From contig JAAYCQ010000082.1 in NCBI GenBank assembly GCA_012729715.1, positions 1 to 64,000 of the forward strand: 64,000 nt of DNA, given 5' to 3'. This DNA is from Syntrophomonadaceae bacterium. Lineage in GTDB: Bacteria > Bacillota > Syntrophomonadia > Syntrophomonadales > Syntrophomonadaceae. Positions 46,509 through 56,388 of this stretch are shown piece after piece. The number at the start of each line of letters is the position of its first letter. The stretch's first letter is position 1. Made by a program: the position numbers and the translations under genes. Below the pieces are notes generated by a model. It did no database searches. It saw only the letters and a program-made list of their open reading frames with translations, and was not told the DNA's origin.

Positions 46509-47942
46509 TCAATTATGGCCTTTCTTTGCTGGTTCCACCAATATTACTCCCTTTTTCTGTAATAATGAGAAAAATCCTCCCATACCCAGTGCAACTAAGG
46601 TCATCAGAAATCCGTAACGGGTTCTATATAAGGACCCTACATTTGGTATTACCAGAGTAAAGCATAACATCATCCCAATACAGAAAATTAGAATTATCCA
46701 TGTCTCAATCCGTTTTCGCGAGTACCATATAAAATACGGAAGAAAAACCATTGTCATATAAATAATCACCATTTCCAGTGCGGATACTCGCCGCATGGCA
46801 GTATTACCCGAAAGGCTTCCTTCCGCAAACCACTGATCAGGAAATGGAGATAAAAATGCAATTTCTAATGCTCTGGGTAAATAACAAACTATATCCTTTA
46901 TACTATATAACCCTTTATCACAATCAATATTACTCGCTGCATCAGGATAACCATATCTAAATCCATCTCTGACCATTCCTAAAGCAGCACCCATACTATC
47001 CAAGACTTGAAAGGGATAATTAAGTACCCCTAACCAACCTTTTGGTATCTCTTTTGGTATCTCTTTTGGTATCTCTTTTAGTATCTCTTTTGGTATCTCT
47101 TTTGGTATCTCTTTTGGTATCTCTTGGGTTACTTGTGGAATCTCGACCTGAATTCCCCCTCTTGTCAGTGGAACTAATAACACTATTATAAGCCAAAACA
47201 AAGTTGCGATAAGGGTAGCTTTCGGTATAGAGATTCTTTTATTATGTGCCTTTATAATAAGCATTATTGTCATCAGCAATGAAATTGCCAAGGTCATGTA
47301 TTGAAGTAATTGAACTCCATACGGTCTAACTATCCATACAAGCACCGCTCCTAAAAAAACGAACCCCAATGCTTTTATCTGTTCCCATGCTCGGCTTTCC
47401 CATGTACTTAGACATGCCAGTTTTATTAATCCGTATAAAAAACATAGGCACCCCAATATAAAGAACCCGTCCTTATGAAGCTGAGTATACCAGGTCATAG
47501 CCGAAGGAAAAAGTAAAAAAGGAAGTACACAGAATAGCGCATATTTACGGTTTGTAATGAACACCTCGACTATGCATAGTAAAACCAAAGCTGCAGATGC
47601 ATGGAGAATGGCGTTTAAAGGTATCGTCGTCCACGGTTGGGGTACTGTCAATGCATAAATTGCAGCAGCTATACCCGCCGGCGCCTGTCCCTGTGGCCTT
47701 AGATCCCAGGCCGACCATCCCGTAGTCTTTATTTCCTCCGCCAGGTCAACAGCAATCTGGTGGAAAGTGAGCCAATCCCCACCTACTAGCAGCCCATTAC
47801 CGCCATGCCAGGCCGGGAATACATGAGGTAACAAAACCATTTGGACCAAAACTGCTACTACCACAGTATATAGAAAAAATATAAGCCATAACCGAAAGTA
47901 AGGAGCTTTATCCTTTTCATTAGATATGTATTCCATCATCAA
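46509..47942 (-). CDS. Polytopic membrane protein with an EIPK tetrapeptide repeat loop
   Basis: About 10 hydrophobic segments; internal EIPKEIPKEIPKEILKEIPKEIPKEIPKGW. Confidence 0.75.
   Translation of the reverse strand: MMMEYISNEKDKAPYFRLWLIFFLYTVVVAVLVQMVLLPHVFPAWHGGNGLLVGGDWLTFHQIAVDLAEEIKTTGWSAWDLRPQGQAPAGIAAAIYALTVPQPWTTIPLNAILHASAALVLLCIVEVFITNRKYALFCVLPFLLFPSAMTWYTQLHKDGFFILGCLCFLYGLIKLACLSTWESRAWEQIKALGFVFLGAVLVWIVRPYGVQLLQYMTLAISLLMTIMLIIKAHNKRISIPKATLIATLFWLIIVLLVPLTRGGIQVEIPQVTQEIPKEIPKEIPKEILKEIPKEIPKEIPKGWLGVLNYPFQVLDSMGAALGMVRDGFRYGYPDAASNIDCDKGLYSIKDIVCYLPRALEIAFLSPFPDQWFAEGSLSGNTAMRRVSALEMVIIYMTMVFLPYFIWYSRKRIETWIILIFCIGMMLCFTLVIPNVGSLYRTRYGFLMTLVALGMGGFFSLLQKKGVILVEPAKKGHN
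47041..47126 (-). repeat. 12-bp in-frame tandem repeat (TCTTTTGGTATC on the + strand), about 7 copies
   Basis: Direct reading; one copy carries G to A (TTTTAGTATC) giving EILK. Confidence 0.95.
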
Positions 47943-47946
47943 ACCT

Positions 47947-49899
47947 TCACCTTTGCCCTAACCAGGCCTGAAACATCAAAACCGGCCAGAGATAGTGCTG
48001 CCAATTACGTTTGCCGGAGAGATGTTCCTGCCATTTTTCTTGAATCAATTCAGAGTGAAAGAAACCTTCCTGGCGCAGACGGTTCTCGTTTATCAAATCC
48101 TCCGCCCAATCTTTAAGCGGTCCTCTTAACCAGCTGTCAATAGGAACCCCAAATCCCATTTTCGGCCGGTCGATTAATTCACGAGGCACATACCTGTATA
48201 GAACCTGCCGCAGTATCCATTTCCCTTCACCATTCTTTATCTTCATTTCCAATGGTAAACGCCAGGCAAACTCAACTACCCGGTGATCTAGAAAAGGAAC
48301 CCGGGACTCCAGGCCTACCCCCATACAGGCCCGATCCACCTTAACCAGTATGTCATCAGGCAAATAACTTAGAGTATCAAGGTACATCATCCGCAAGGTA
48401 AAGTCACTAATATCCGCCCATTGCAGAGGTTCGGTCAGTATGGTCGAGGGCTCTGCTGCGCTAATTATCAGCTCCTGCGGGTTTTTCCAGGTCGATATCA
48501 GGTTGCGGTACATAGCCTCTGGAGAGCCAACTGCCAGTACTTCGGCCAATTTATGGATCTTATCACCGGGTAGCCTCTGCCGGAACTCCTTCGGCAATAC
48601 CGGTCCCCAACGATCAAATATTTTGTCCCAAACTGCGGGCGGTAGTACTCGTAAAGCCCCAGCTCCTGCAAACCTCAGCGACCTGGGGAGCCATCCCACT
48701 TTATTCCAGATGCTGCGCCCCCAGAAATAGCGATTGTACCCGCCGAAAAGCTCATCACCGGCATCACCGGACAGGCTCACCGTCAACTTCTGCCGGGCCA
48801 GAGCCGCCACCAGGTGGGTAGGTATCTGGGAGGAATCGGCAAAAGGCTCGTCATATAATTCGGGCAAACGGGGAATAACACCCATGGCTTCTTCCGGAGT
48901 TACATATAGTTCTGTATGTTCAGTACCCAGATACTCGGCTACCTCCCGGGCATACCGGGCTTCATTGTAAGCCTGTTCGTAAAATCCTATACTGAATGTT
49001 TTAACCGGAACATTGCTCTGCGCCTGCATTAAAGCCACTATAGTAGAAGAATCTATTCCCCCGGATAAAAAGGCTCCCAGGGGAACATCGGATATCATTT
49101 GATGTTTGATTGCATCCCTTAATAAATTATCCAGATAAATTATGGCTTCATCCTCAGAACCATCATAGGGGTTAACCAGACCGGCTTCCACTATTTGCTT
49201 AAATGACCAATAGGGAACCGGTTCAGGATAATATCCCGGCTTATTTGCAGTTATAGTTATAATAGTACCTGGAACCAGCTTCTTAATTCCCTTATAAATC
49301 GAATAAGGCGCCGGAATGTAGGCATGTCTCATAAATAATGCCAGGGAATCCCGGTCAATATCCGCGGAAAAACCAGGATATGCACATATGGCCTTTAGTT
49401 CCGAAGCAAATATAAAGGTATTCCCCTGCCAGCCATAGTAAAGAGGTTTTTCTCCTATGCGGTCGCGAACCAGAGACAGCTGTCTCTCCTGCCGGTCCCA
49501 TAGGGCAAATGCAAACATTCCGATAAAGCGTTTTACCGAATTCTCCAAACCCCATTTTTCAAAAGCGGCCAGCATCACTTCGGTATCGGAGTGCCCGTGA
49601 AACCTCCAACCTGTAGTCTCTAATTCCCGGCGCAGCTCCAGGTAATTATAAATCTCCCCGTTATAGGTAATAACATAGCGCCCGCCGGCAGAAATCATAG
49701 GCTCATTGCCTTCCGGTGATACGTCTATAATGGATAGCCGTCGGTGACCAAAGGCTATTCCCGCCTCCATGTCATACCAGCAGCCATCGTTATCAGGGCC
49801 GCGGTGTAGAAGGGTTGCGTTCATTCTATTAATACTATTCTTAAAACCTTCTTGCGCGTTAAATGCATTACATTTAAGAAATCCGCTAATTCCGCACAT
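47947..49899 (-). CDS. asnB: Asparagine synthase (glutamine-hydrolysing)
   Basis: MCGISGFLKCN...LLHRGPDNDGCWYD...VPLGAFLSGGIDSSTIVALM. Confidence 0.96.
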   Translation of the reverse strand: MCGISGFLKCNAFNAQEGFKNSINRMNATLLHRGPDNDGCWYDMEAGIAFGHRRLSIIDVSPEGNEPMISAGGRYVITYNGEIYNYLELRRELETTGWRFHGHSDTEVMLAAFEKWGLENSVKRFIGMFAFALWDRQERQLSLVRDRIGEKPLYYGWQGNTFIFASELKAICAYPGFSADIDRDSLALFMRHAYIPAPYSIYKGIKKLVPGTIITITANKPGYYPEPVPYWSFKQIVEAGLVNPYDGSEDEAIIYLDNLLRDAIKHQMISDVPLGAFLSGGIDSSTIVALMQAQSNVPVKTFSIGFYEQAYNEARYAREVAEYLGTEHTELYVTPEEAMGVIPRLPELYDEPFADSSQIPTHLVAALARQKLTVSLSGDAGDELFGGYNRYFWGRSIWNKVGWLPRSLRFAGAGALRVLPPAVWDKIFDRWGPVLPKEFRQRLPGDKIHKLAEVLAVGSPEAMYRNLISTWKNPQELIISAAEPSTILTEPLQWADISDFTLRMMYLDTLSYLPDDILVKVDRACMGVGLESRVPFLDHRVVEFAWRLPLEMKIKNGEGKWILRQVLYRYVPRELIDRPKMGFGVPIDSWLRGPLKDWAEDLINENRLRQEGFFHSELIQEKWQEHLSGKRNWQHYLWPVLMFQAWLGQR

Positions 49900-50010
49900 A
49901 AATACTTCTTCCTATTCCTAGAATATAACTATAATCCTGTATTAAAACACTCCTTTGCTGTATATAATCAGCTAAATGCTCGGTATAAATTCTCATACCT
50001 TGATACAATA

Positions 50011-50799
50011 TTATTTAATCCCCCATCCAATTCGGGCGCACATATACTGGCACAGGGTAGGATGATAATACAATCGGGATGTTCCAACCGGTGCTCCTTT
50101 AATCTGAATCTTTCCTGCCAGTGCATCATGAACTGCTGCTACTATTAAGGGTATACCGGCAGCAATTTGTAGATAAGGATAAGTAACAAAAGAATCCTTC
50201 CGGGAAGGTTTAATTCGCTCCTGGTATAGAATGCCACCAGTGTCAATACCCTGGTCTACCAGGTGGATAGTCACCCCACAATTTCCAACATCCTTTTCAT
50301 ATAGAGCCCAGTAGCCACCGTGTACCCCTCTAAACAAAGGAGTGATTCCTGCATGCATGTTGATAAAATGAACCGGAATACAGCTTAAAACATTATCGGA
50401 GATAATACGGGTTCCATTAATTACTACTACCTTTGGATTCAGTTCTTGTAATAGGTCAATTGCTGCCTTAGAATTTACACTTTCCACATGAATTATCGTA
50501 TCAGCCGGGATAGGAGATGCGTCGATATGGTATTGTCTTTGAATTTGATCAATTCGATGCCAGCCTGTCCGGGTAAGAAACGGAACCATCAGCAATTGAA
50601 AAAGAATCTGTCCTCCAACTTTCATATATCCAAGACGTTTCACCCTGTTTTTGACCAACTGCCGACGTGAAACTGATTTTTCCATAATAACCCGTACTAC
50701 AGTAAACTCCTGTTCAAGCGCATGGTATAATATATTAGTGGAAACTCCTGGTCCGGCCATAAGAACCAGAGGTGAATCCTCATTCGGCATGACTACCAC
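50011..50799 (-). CDS. Formyltransferase-family protein (methionyl-tRNA formyltransferase-like fold)
   Basis: Sequence VVINGTRIISDNVLSCIPVHFINMHAGITPLFRGVHGGYWALYEKDVGNCGVTIHLVDQGIDTGGILYQERI. Confidence 0.9.
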   Translation of the reverse strand: MVVMPNEDSPLVLMAGPGVSTNILYHALEQEFTVVRVIMEKSVSRRQLVKNRVKRLGYMKVGGQILFQLLMVPFLTRTGWHRIDQIQRQYHIDASPIPADTIIHVESVNSKAAIDLLQELNPKVVVINGTRIISDNVLSCIPVHFINMHAGITPLFRGVHGGYWALYEKDVGNCGVTIHLVDQGIDTGGILYQERIKPSRKDSFVTYPYLQIAAGIPLIVAAVHDALAGKIQIKGAPVGTSRLYYHPTLCQYMCARIGWGIK

Positions 50800-50806
50800 T
50801 CCCCTT

Positions 50807-51814
50807 TTATCCCTTTCGAGCCAGTTCCAACATATTTAAACTATTCATTGCTTCGTTATCTTTTAACCGCGAGTAACAATCCAGGATTTTCCTTAAAAAG
50901 GATAAATTCTCCTCCAGGTTTATACCAAAATTATGAGGATGCCACCACAGATGATATACCAACCCATTGTTAGCAGCATACTTCAGTTCATTGGTAATTC
51001 TTTTTAGTCTTATTCCATCGAGTGCCCTTAATCGTTTGGAATATGGCCGCAAAAAACGGCTGGCAGGGATACTACAGGGGTAATTCTTATTGATTGCATC
51101 TACAGGTACGCTATTAGTTCCCGTGATACTTATATAGGCATCCAATATGCGTAAAGCCCTACGCATAAGAGTTTGCTCCTCATCCTTACTCTCCCTGTAT
51201 ATCCACGAGTCTTCATTACCACGGTACGCCTTAATCCCTCTGGTCTTAAGAATATCAATATAGTCTTCGTTAATCTGGTTGCGGGGAAATACCAAGCTTT
51301 CTATACTGACACCAAACTCAGCTGCTACCGCTATAGCCGCGTCCAGATCCTGGGCAAAGGCTTCCGCCGTCTGCCCGGTTTCCAGGCAATAATAATGGGA
51401 AAAGGTATGGCTGGCAATCTCTTGATTGGGGCAAGCCCTGATTTTTTCAATTAAAGGCCGGGCAAAATGGAACAATGCAGAACTATCATCCTCCATGGTA
51501 TCAATATATTTATAAGGATCCAAAGCGGGGTTATTATAGCACGGGCGATAGACCGGCAAATTTGCCCGCAGATGACTAATATCATCAAAGAAGAGAAACC
51601 CTACACAGGCCCAGGTGGCATGAATAGGGTACTCTGAGAATACATCCAAAATGGCGGGGATAGCCTCCCATACTCCCAGTAAATTCTGACGATATTGATG
51701 AAGATTAATACTATCTCTGACACCCCAGAAAAGCTCAAAATCCAATGAAATAACCAAAACACCCTCTTGTTTTGGCTTCATCGCCCTGCCCTCTCTTTTA
51801 TCAAAGCATTTCAA
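50807..51814 (-). CDS. Polysaccharide deacetylase-like (NodB-type) protein
   Basis: Sequence GVLVISLDFELFWGVRDS...EIASHTFSHYYCLETGQTAEAFAQDLDAAIAVAAEFG. Confidence 0.85.
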   Translation of the reverse strand: MKCFDKREGRAMKPKQEGVLVISLDFELFWGVRDSINLHQYRQNLLGVWEAIPAILDVFSEYPIHATWACVGFLFFDDISHLRANLPVYRPCYNNPALDPYKYIDTMEDDSSALFHFARPLIEKIRACPNQEIASHTFSHYYCLETGQTAEAFAQDLDAAIAVAAEFGVSIESLVFPRNQINEDYIDILKTRGIKAYRGNEDSWIYRESKDEEQTLMRRALRILDAYISITGTNSVPVDAINKNYPCSIPASRFLRPYSKRLRALDGIRLKRITNELKYAANNGLVYHLWWHPHNFGINLEENLSFLRKILDCYSRLKDNEAMNSLNMLELARKG

Positions 51815-51889
51815 GATTTATCTCCCTTCTTAGAAACAAGAATCCCGGCAATTCAACACATTTTATGCTCCCAATTTTTCTGTTTAAAA

Positions 51890-52879
51890 CTAACGTTTAC
51901 ACAAGAAATGCCAATAAGGTATTTTATCGGAAATAATAATCTCTCTATATGTATCGTTTAACTTTAAAATATCTTTTTTAGCAAACCGTTGTTCTATCCC
52001 GGTAAAAAAACGGTCATAAACATCTTGTCTGATTCCCTCAATACTTTTGCCGTTATATGCTTCATACAACGGTACCTTATTCCCGCAGCCAAATAATTGA
52101 AATATTTTTCCCAATCCTACCAATGGTTTATATACAAGCAGTGCAATGCTCCAGGTAATTACTGAACGTATCCATTGAGTGCGTATTTTACATAATCCGC
52201 TCCTGACTATGGTCACAATATTTAATAATGAACGAAAATACCAGGGCCGGTTGTCCAGGGCATAATACAAATATATCAATAATACCGGGGCATATTTATT
52301 CAGCATCCTTACAGCTTCCAGGGCATTATTGGGCAGATGGTGTAAAACTCCCAGGCTAAAAATAATATCACAAAAATCATTACGGAATGGCAAATCATTA
52401 ATATCAGCCATAAAATACAATACATTATTTGACTCCTGAAGATTGCGTCTGGCTACAAATATTGCTTCTGAAAAATCCAACAGTAATAATTCCTTACATT
52501 TATCAGTTAGGAAAAAACTCCACCGTCCAATCCCACAGCCTAAATCACACATTCTATAATCGTTTAACTCAGATAAATCCAAAAGATCAAAATAATCTTC
52601 AAATATTTCCTGATGTTCCGGTAAGATTCTATCAAACTTTTTCCACTCTTCCCCAAAAGTATATTGAATATCCTCGTCAAACAGCTTTGATACGACATCC
52701 CTATGCTCCCCTTCAAGTCCCCTTATATTTACCGGTATTCTTGATTTCTCCAAAAGAATAATTACATCATTTACAATTGGATAGATTTTGCCGTCAACCA
52801 TTAGAGCATTCTCATTTAAGGAGATGTCTTCACAGGCAAATATATCTTTTAAAATATTAATTTTATCCGTATAATACAT
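51890..52879 (-). CDS. Class I SAM-dependent methyltransferase
   Basis: Sequence YRMCDLGCGIGRWSFFLTDKCKELLLLDFSEAIFVARRNL...DIIFSLGVLHHLPN. Confidence 0.9.
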   Translation of the reverse strand: MYYTDKINILKDIFACEDISLNENALMVDGKIYPIVNDVIILLEKSRIPVNIRGLEGEHRDVVSKLFDEDIQYTFGEEWKKFDRILPEHQEIFEDYFDLLDLSELNDYRMCDLGCGIGRWSFFLTDKCKELLLLDFSEAIFVARRNLQESNNVLYFMADINDLPFRNDFCDIIFSLGVLHHLPNNALEAVRMLNKYAPVLLIYLYYALDNRPWYFRSLLNIVTIVRSGLCKIRTQWIRSVITWSIALLVYKPLVGLGKIFQLFGCGNKVPLYEAYNGKSIEGIRQDVYDRFFTGIEQRFAKKDILKLNDTYREIIISDKIPYWHFLCKR

Positions 52880-52885
52880 TTTCTT

Positions 52886-54028
52886 TTAAATATCCTTTCG
52901 TCTATTATTTGAGAACACATTCCGGTAAAGTGTTTGATATTGCTCTATGATTGTTTCTAAAGAAAAATACTCCATGATCCGTTGACGTGCAGATAAGCCC
53001 ATAACTTCACGTTCTCCAATATCCATTCCGAGTACCTCCATTACTGCCTGGGCCAATGCATCGGGATTTGATGGGGGAACTATATAACCTGTCGAACCTA
53101 CCAGATAAGCTGAATCTCCAGCATCCGTAACAACACAGGGAACAGCACAGGACATACCCTCTCCTACGGTATTAGGAAATCCCTCACTATATGATGAAGA
53201 AACTGCTACCGTCAATGCAGCGTTTATTAAGTTAACGTCATTTCTTTCTCCCAGGAGATGGACTACCCGATTTAAACCGAGTTCGTTTACTGTATTAACC
53301 AAATGCTGATTATTATAATCAACATCCCGGCCGGCTAGTATAAAATGCACATCAGGCCTGAGCTCATTTATAATAGCAGCTGCTCTGAGAAATGTGCGAT
53401 GGTCTTTCATGGGATTATATCTGGCTATTAGTCCAACAAATTCAGTATTTTTCGGGCAATTCAGTTCTTCGATTAACGCTGTACGCGCAGTAACTATCGG
53501 GCAAAAAGAATCGGTATCAAAACCATTAGGAATAATTACCCATTTACCAGCCTTATAGCCTATCTTCTCATGCCATAACATCCCTGCTTGAGAATTTGCA
53601 ATAATTGCTTCAGGCAGAAATGAGCTTTTGGCTAATAAATGAATAACAAAAAAGAGGAATCGAGAATGATCCTCCCGTTTTAAGTCCGAGCATCTAATAT
53701 TCCATATAAATGGGATTCGTTTGATCAGCGCAACCAGCATTCCTAATAAATCCGCATGATAGAGCCAGGTCTGAATAATATCCGGTTTCTCCTGTCTTAC
53801 TATTCTTAATAACCGCAAAACATATACCGGCGAAATGCCGCCGCGCTTCATACCCAGACAGTACACGGGAACGCCTGCTTTTTTAAACTCCGGCCCCAGG
53901 GTACCTTCATCTATCATAGATACTACAACATTTCGGAATTCCGACTTATTCATACCCTGTACTAATTTTAAGAGCATCATTTCCGCTCCGCCGGTTTCCA
54001 GGTCGGTTATGAGATGAAGAATTTTCAT
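52886..54028 (-). CDS. Glycosyltransferase family 4 protein
   Basis: Sequence MKILHLITDLETGGAEMMLLKLVQGM...SSSYSEGFPNTVGEGMSCAVPCVVTDAGDSAYLVG. Confidence 0.94.
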   Translation of the reverse strand: MKILHLITDLETGGAEMMLLKLVQGMNKSEFRNVVVSMIDEGTLGPEFKKAGVPVYCLGMKRGGISPVYVLRLLRIVRQEKPDIIQTWLYHADLLGMLVALIKRIPFIWNIRCSDLKREDHSRFLFFVIHLLAKSSFLPEAIIANSQAGMLWHEKIGYKAGKWVIIPNGFDTDSFCPIVTARTALIEELNCPKNTEFVGLIARYNPMKDHRTFLRAAAIINELRPDVHFILAGRDVDYNNQHLVNTVNELGLNRVVHLLGERNDVNLINAALTVAVSSSYSEGFPNTVGEGMSCAVPCVVTDAGDSAYLVGSTGYIVPPSNPDALAQAVMEVLGMDIGEREVMGLSARQRIMEYFSLETIIEQYQTLYRNVFSNNRRKDI

Positions 54029-54144
54029 GTTACATTATACCCCCACGGGTCTTTTATGATAACACTTATATAAACTCAATAGTTCGTGGCCCCAACGTCT
54101 CAGGATGGAACTCTCTTTTAACCTTCTCTATAGTGTCATAGAAT

Positions 54145-54168
54145 AAGTCCGGGAAAATTCCCGGACTT
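54145..54168. terminator. Hairpin/terminator-like repeat
   Basis: AAGTCCGGGAA-AA-TTCCCGGACTT; similar hairpin near 56241-56264. Confidence 0.5.
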
Positions 54169-54185
54169 ATAAATAACTTGCTATT

Positions 54186-54689
54186 TTAATTACTCATATC
54201 CCCACAAATATCATCATACAATGTCCGTGCCTTATCCAAGCAATACTCAAGATGTGGTTTTAATTCCAAGGCTTTGGCCATAGCATCTTCTTCTTTATAA
54301 CCCATTTCCAGTAAATAAGCATAGGTACTCGCCATTTCAAGAACCGGGGTACTAGTTTTTATTATACGCTTAACCAGGTGCTCCGGAAGCTCAAAACTGC
54401 TACTAGTTAAACTACTATATTGCTGAACAAATTCTTCTCCTTTACCAGTAATCTTGTAGACATATGCATCTCCGGTATAAGTTTCAGTAATCAGTTCATT
54501 ATGTACTAATCTATCTACTTCAGCCTGTAATTCCGATGAATACGGACCATAGTGGTAGTATTTGAATTTTTCAGCGTAGGGAACCCCAATCTGCTGCAAT
54601 AGATAAACCGTCTTCTGAAACCTTTTCCTTCCTTCAATAGTCGGTGCAACTGTGAATAAGCGAATCAATGCATATTCGTTATCCAACAT
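54186..54689 (-). CDS. YwgA-like family protein
   Basis: Sequence EYALIRLFTVAPTIEGRKRFQKTVYLLQQIGVPYAEKFKYYHYGPYSSELQAEVDRLVHNEL, resembling B. subtilis YwgA. Confidence 0.65.
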   Translation of the reverse strand: MLDNEYALIRLFTVAPTIEGRKRFQKTVYLLQQIGVPYAEKFKYYHYGPYSSELQAEVDRLVHNELITETYTGDAYVYKITGKGEEFVQQYSSLTSSSFELPEHLVKRIIKTSTPVLEMASTYAYLLEMGYKEEDAMAKALELKPHLEYCLDKARTLYDDICGDMSN

Positions 54690-54925
54690 ATTAATCTCCC
54701 TCTCACTTAAAAAGTGTATCTACAGTCTCCTGCAGGAATTAGGCTTTTGATTGCGAGCAAAAAACAGTTCACCTGAATATACCTTAAATTTTAATTTTCC
54801 ACCATCTGTTTACAATTTTTTCTTTATCCACTGGCGGCTTAGACCATCCATCAATAAACAGAATGTCATTTGAACCGGTAATTGCTCTTTGGTAAGACTA
54901 ATCCATTACCTGGTACCGGTTAGTT

Positions 54926-55214
54926 CTAGCTAAGGAGTTCGGCTTTCAGTTTCTGGATGATTCCCAATGGCAGGCCAGTAATCTCCGCAACAAATTCCAC
55001 ATCGGCACCTTTGAGCAGTGCTGTGCGAGCAACCTCATAGGCTTTCTCGGTTTCACCTTCCCGTCTACCTTCTTTATGGCCTTCTTCTCTTAACCACTGT
55101 TCTATCTGGGTCATGCGCAACACCTCCAGTAGTTTTCTTTTGTACTCTTCCGGTAGAAATTTATCGGTTATGGCTACCAGAGCACCAATGGCGAAGTTGG
55201 TGTACCGGACTTAT
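54926..55214 (-). pseudogene. 3' fragment of an Rpn/PD-(D/E)XK transposase-like gene
   Basis: In-frame TNFAIGALVAITDKFLPEEYKRKLLEVLRMTQIEQWLREEGHKEGRREGETEKAYEVARTALLKGADVEFVAEITGLPLGIIQKLKAELLS; N-terminus missing. Confidence 0.65.
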
Positions 55215-55217
55215 GTT

Positions 55218-56192
55218 TTATAGGAAAGCCTTGACATCATCAATAGATTTAAGGTCAAATATGGCTTCTGCCAGCTGCTGCAGCTTTTCGGCGGGCAGAG
55301 CCTTCACCTGGTTTTCCATTTCAACCGGCATATGCCCAAACTTCTTTTTTAACTGGCGTACCAGTATATTGGCCTCGCCTTCCCGTTTGCCTTCCCGTTT
55401 GCCTTCCCGTTTGCCTTCCAGCTTGCCTTCCCGTTTGCCCTCTAGTTTGCCTTCCGATATGCCCTCCATCTTTGCTTCATACAGGGCTGAATTTCTGTCT
55501 AATATGGCTTTTCTCCTGAGTTCATAGAGTTCTCTTTCCCTGGGGTTGGAAGCCATTTGTTCCAACACCTGTTTTGCTTTTCCGATAGTGGGGTCTTCTT
55601 GAGCTAACTTATCAAGCAGTTCCATGTTATCCCATCCTTTCAGAAACATTACCCACCGGTCTAATGGGTTGGTATAACTCGCCATTTCCAGCTTTAGTTT
55701 GGGCAACTCAATGAAATGAATTTCAATAGCATCGGTCAGGTCTACGTTCTCTTGTGTTTCTCGTAATCGAAATATGGTGTGATAACGTTTGATAGGTTTT
55801 ATCCGGGTAAAATCCAACACGTTTATGGCAATTACCCGGTTGAGATCTTGGTATCGCCCGTTTGTTATGTTTTGGTCACCAAACATGCGACAGACATAAT
55901 AGGTGCTGCGTCTCTCCATATTACCCAGGTTGCCAATCTGCATTTCTACATCGACAAGGTCATTGTTTTCTAATTGCAGTTTAATATCCAATATGCCCAG
56001 ACTGTCATCAATGTTCTCCTGTTCCAGATAAGGATTCAAGATTTTAACGTCTACAATCTGTTGTTCTCCGCTCCAATTCAACACTGCATTAAGAAAACTG
56101 AGTAAGATGCTTTTGTTTTCCTGGGAGCCAAATACTTTTTTAAAGGCCAGGTCTATCTTGGGGTCTAGTCTCTCTGGCACATCTATCAGCAC
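55218..56192 (-). CDS. Rpn family recombination-promoting nuclease / putative transposase (PD-(D/E)XK)
   Basis: Sequence RLDPKIDLAFKKVFGSQENKSILLSFLNAVLNWSGEQQIVDVKILNPYLEQENIDDSLGILDIKLQLENNDLVDVEMQI. Confidence 0.92.
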   Translation of the reverse strand: MLIDVPERLDPKIDLAFKKVFGSQENKSILLSFLNAVLNWSGEQQIVDVKILNPYLEQENIDDSLGILDIKLQLENNDLVDVEMQIGNLGNMERRSTYYVCRMFGDQNITNGRYQDLNRVIAINVLDFTRIKPIKRYHTIFRLRETQENVDLTDAIEIHFIELPKLKLEMASYTNPLDRWVMFLKGWDNMELLDKLAQEDPTIGKAKQVLEQMASNPRERELYELRRKAILDRNSALYEAKMEGISEGKLEGKREGKLEGKREGKREGKREGEANILVRQLKKKFGHMPVEMENQVKALPAEKLQQLAEAIFDLKSIDDVKAFL

Positions 56193-56388
56193 CCTTTCCT
56201 TATGTCTTTATTTTATCACAGGATATTTGATTTCTAAATAAGTCCGGGAATTTCCCCGGATTTGTTCTCTTTCTTCGCGAGTTTGCCAGACCTTGTATTG
56301 AAATAACAGGCGTACTATAGCAGCCGTTAAAGAACCTGCTACCTCGTTTGGTAATCTAGAGTTTGGCTGGCTCCAGACTTATTTAAGG

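Noticed and set aside
47041-47126. TTTTGGTATC repeats as a CRISPR or iteron array
   Set aside because: Exact 12-bp in-frame coding repeat inside a membrane protein gene, no spacers.
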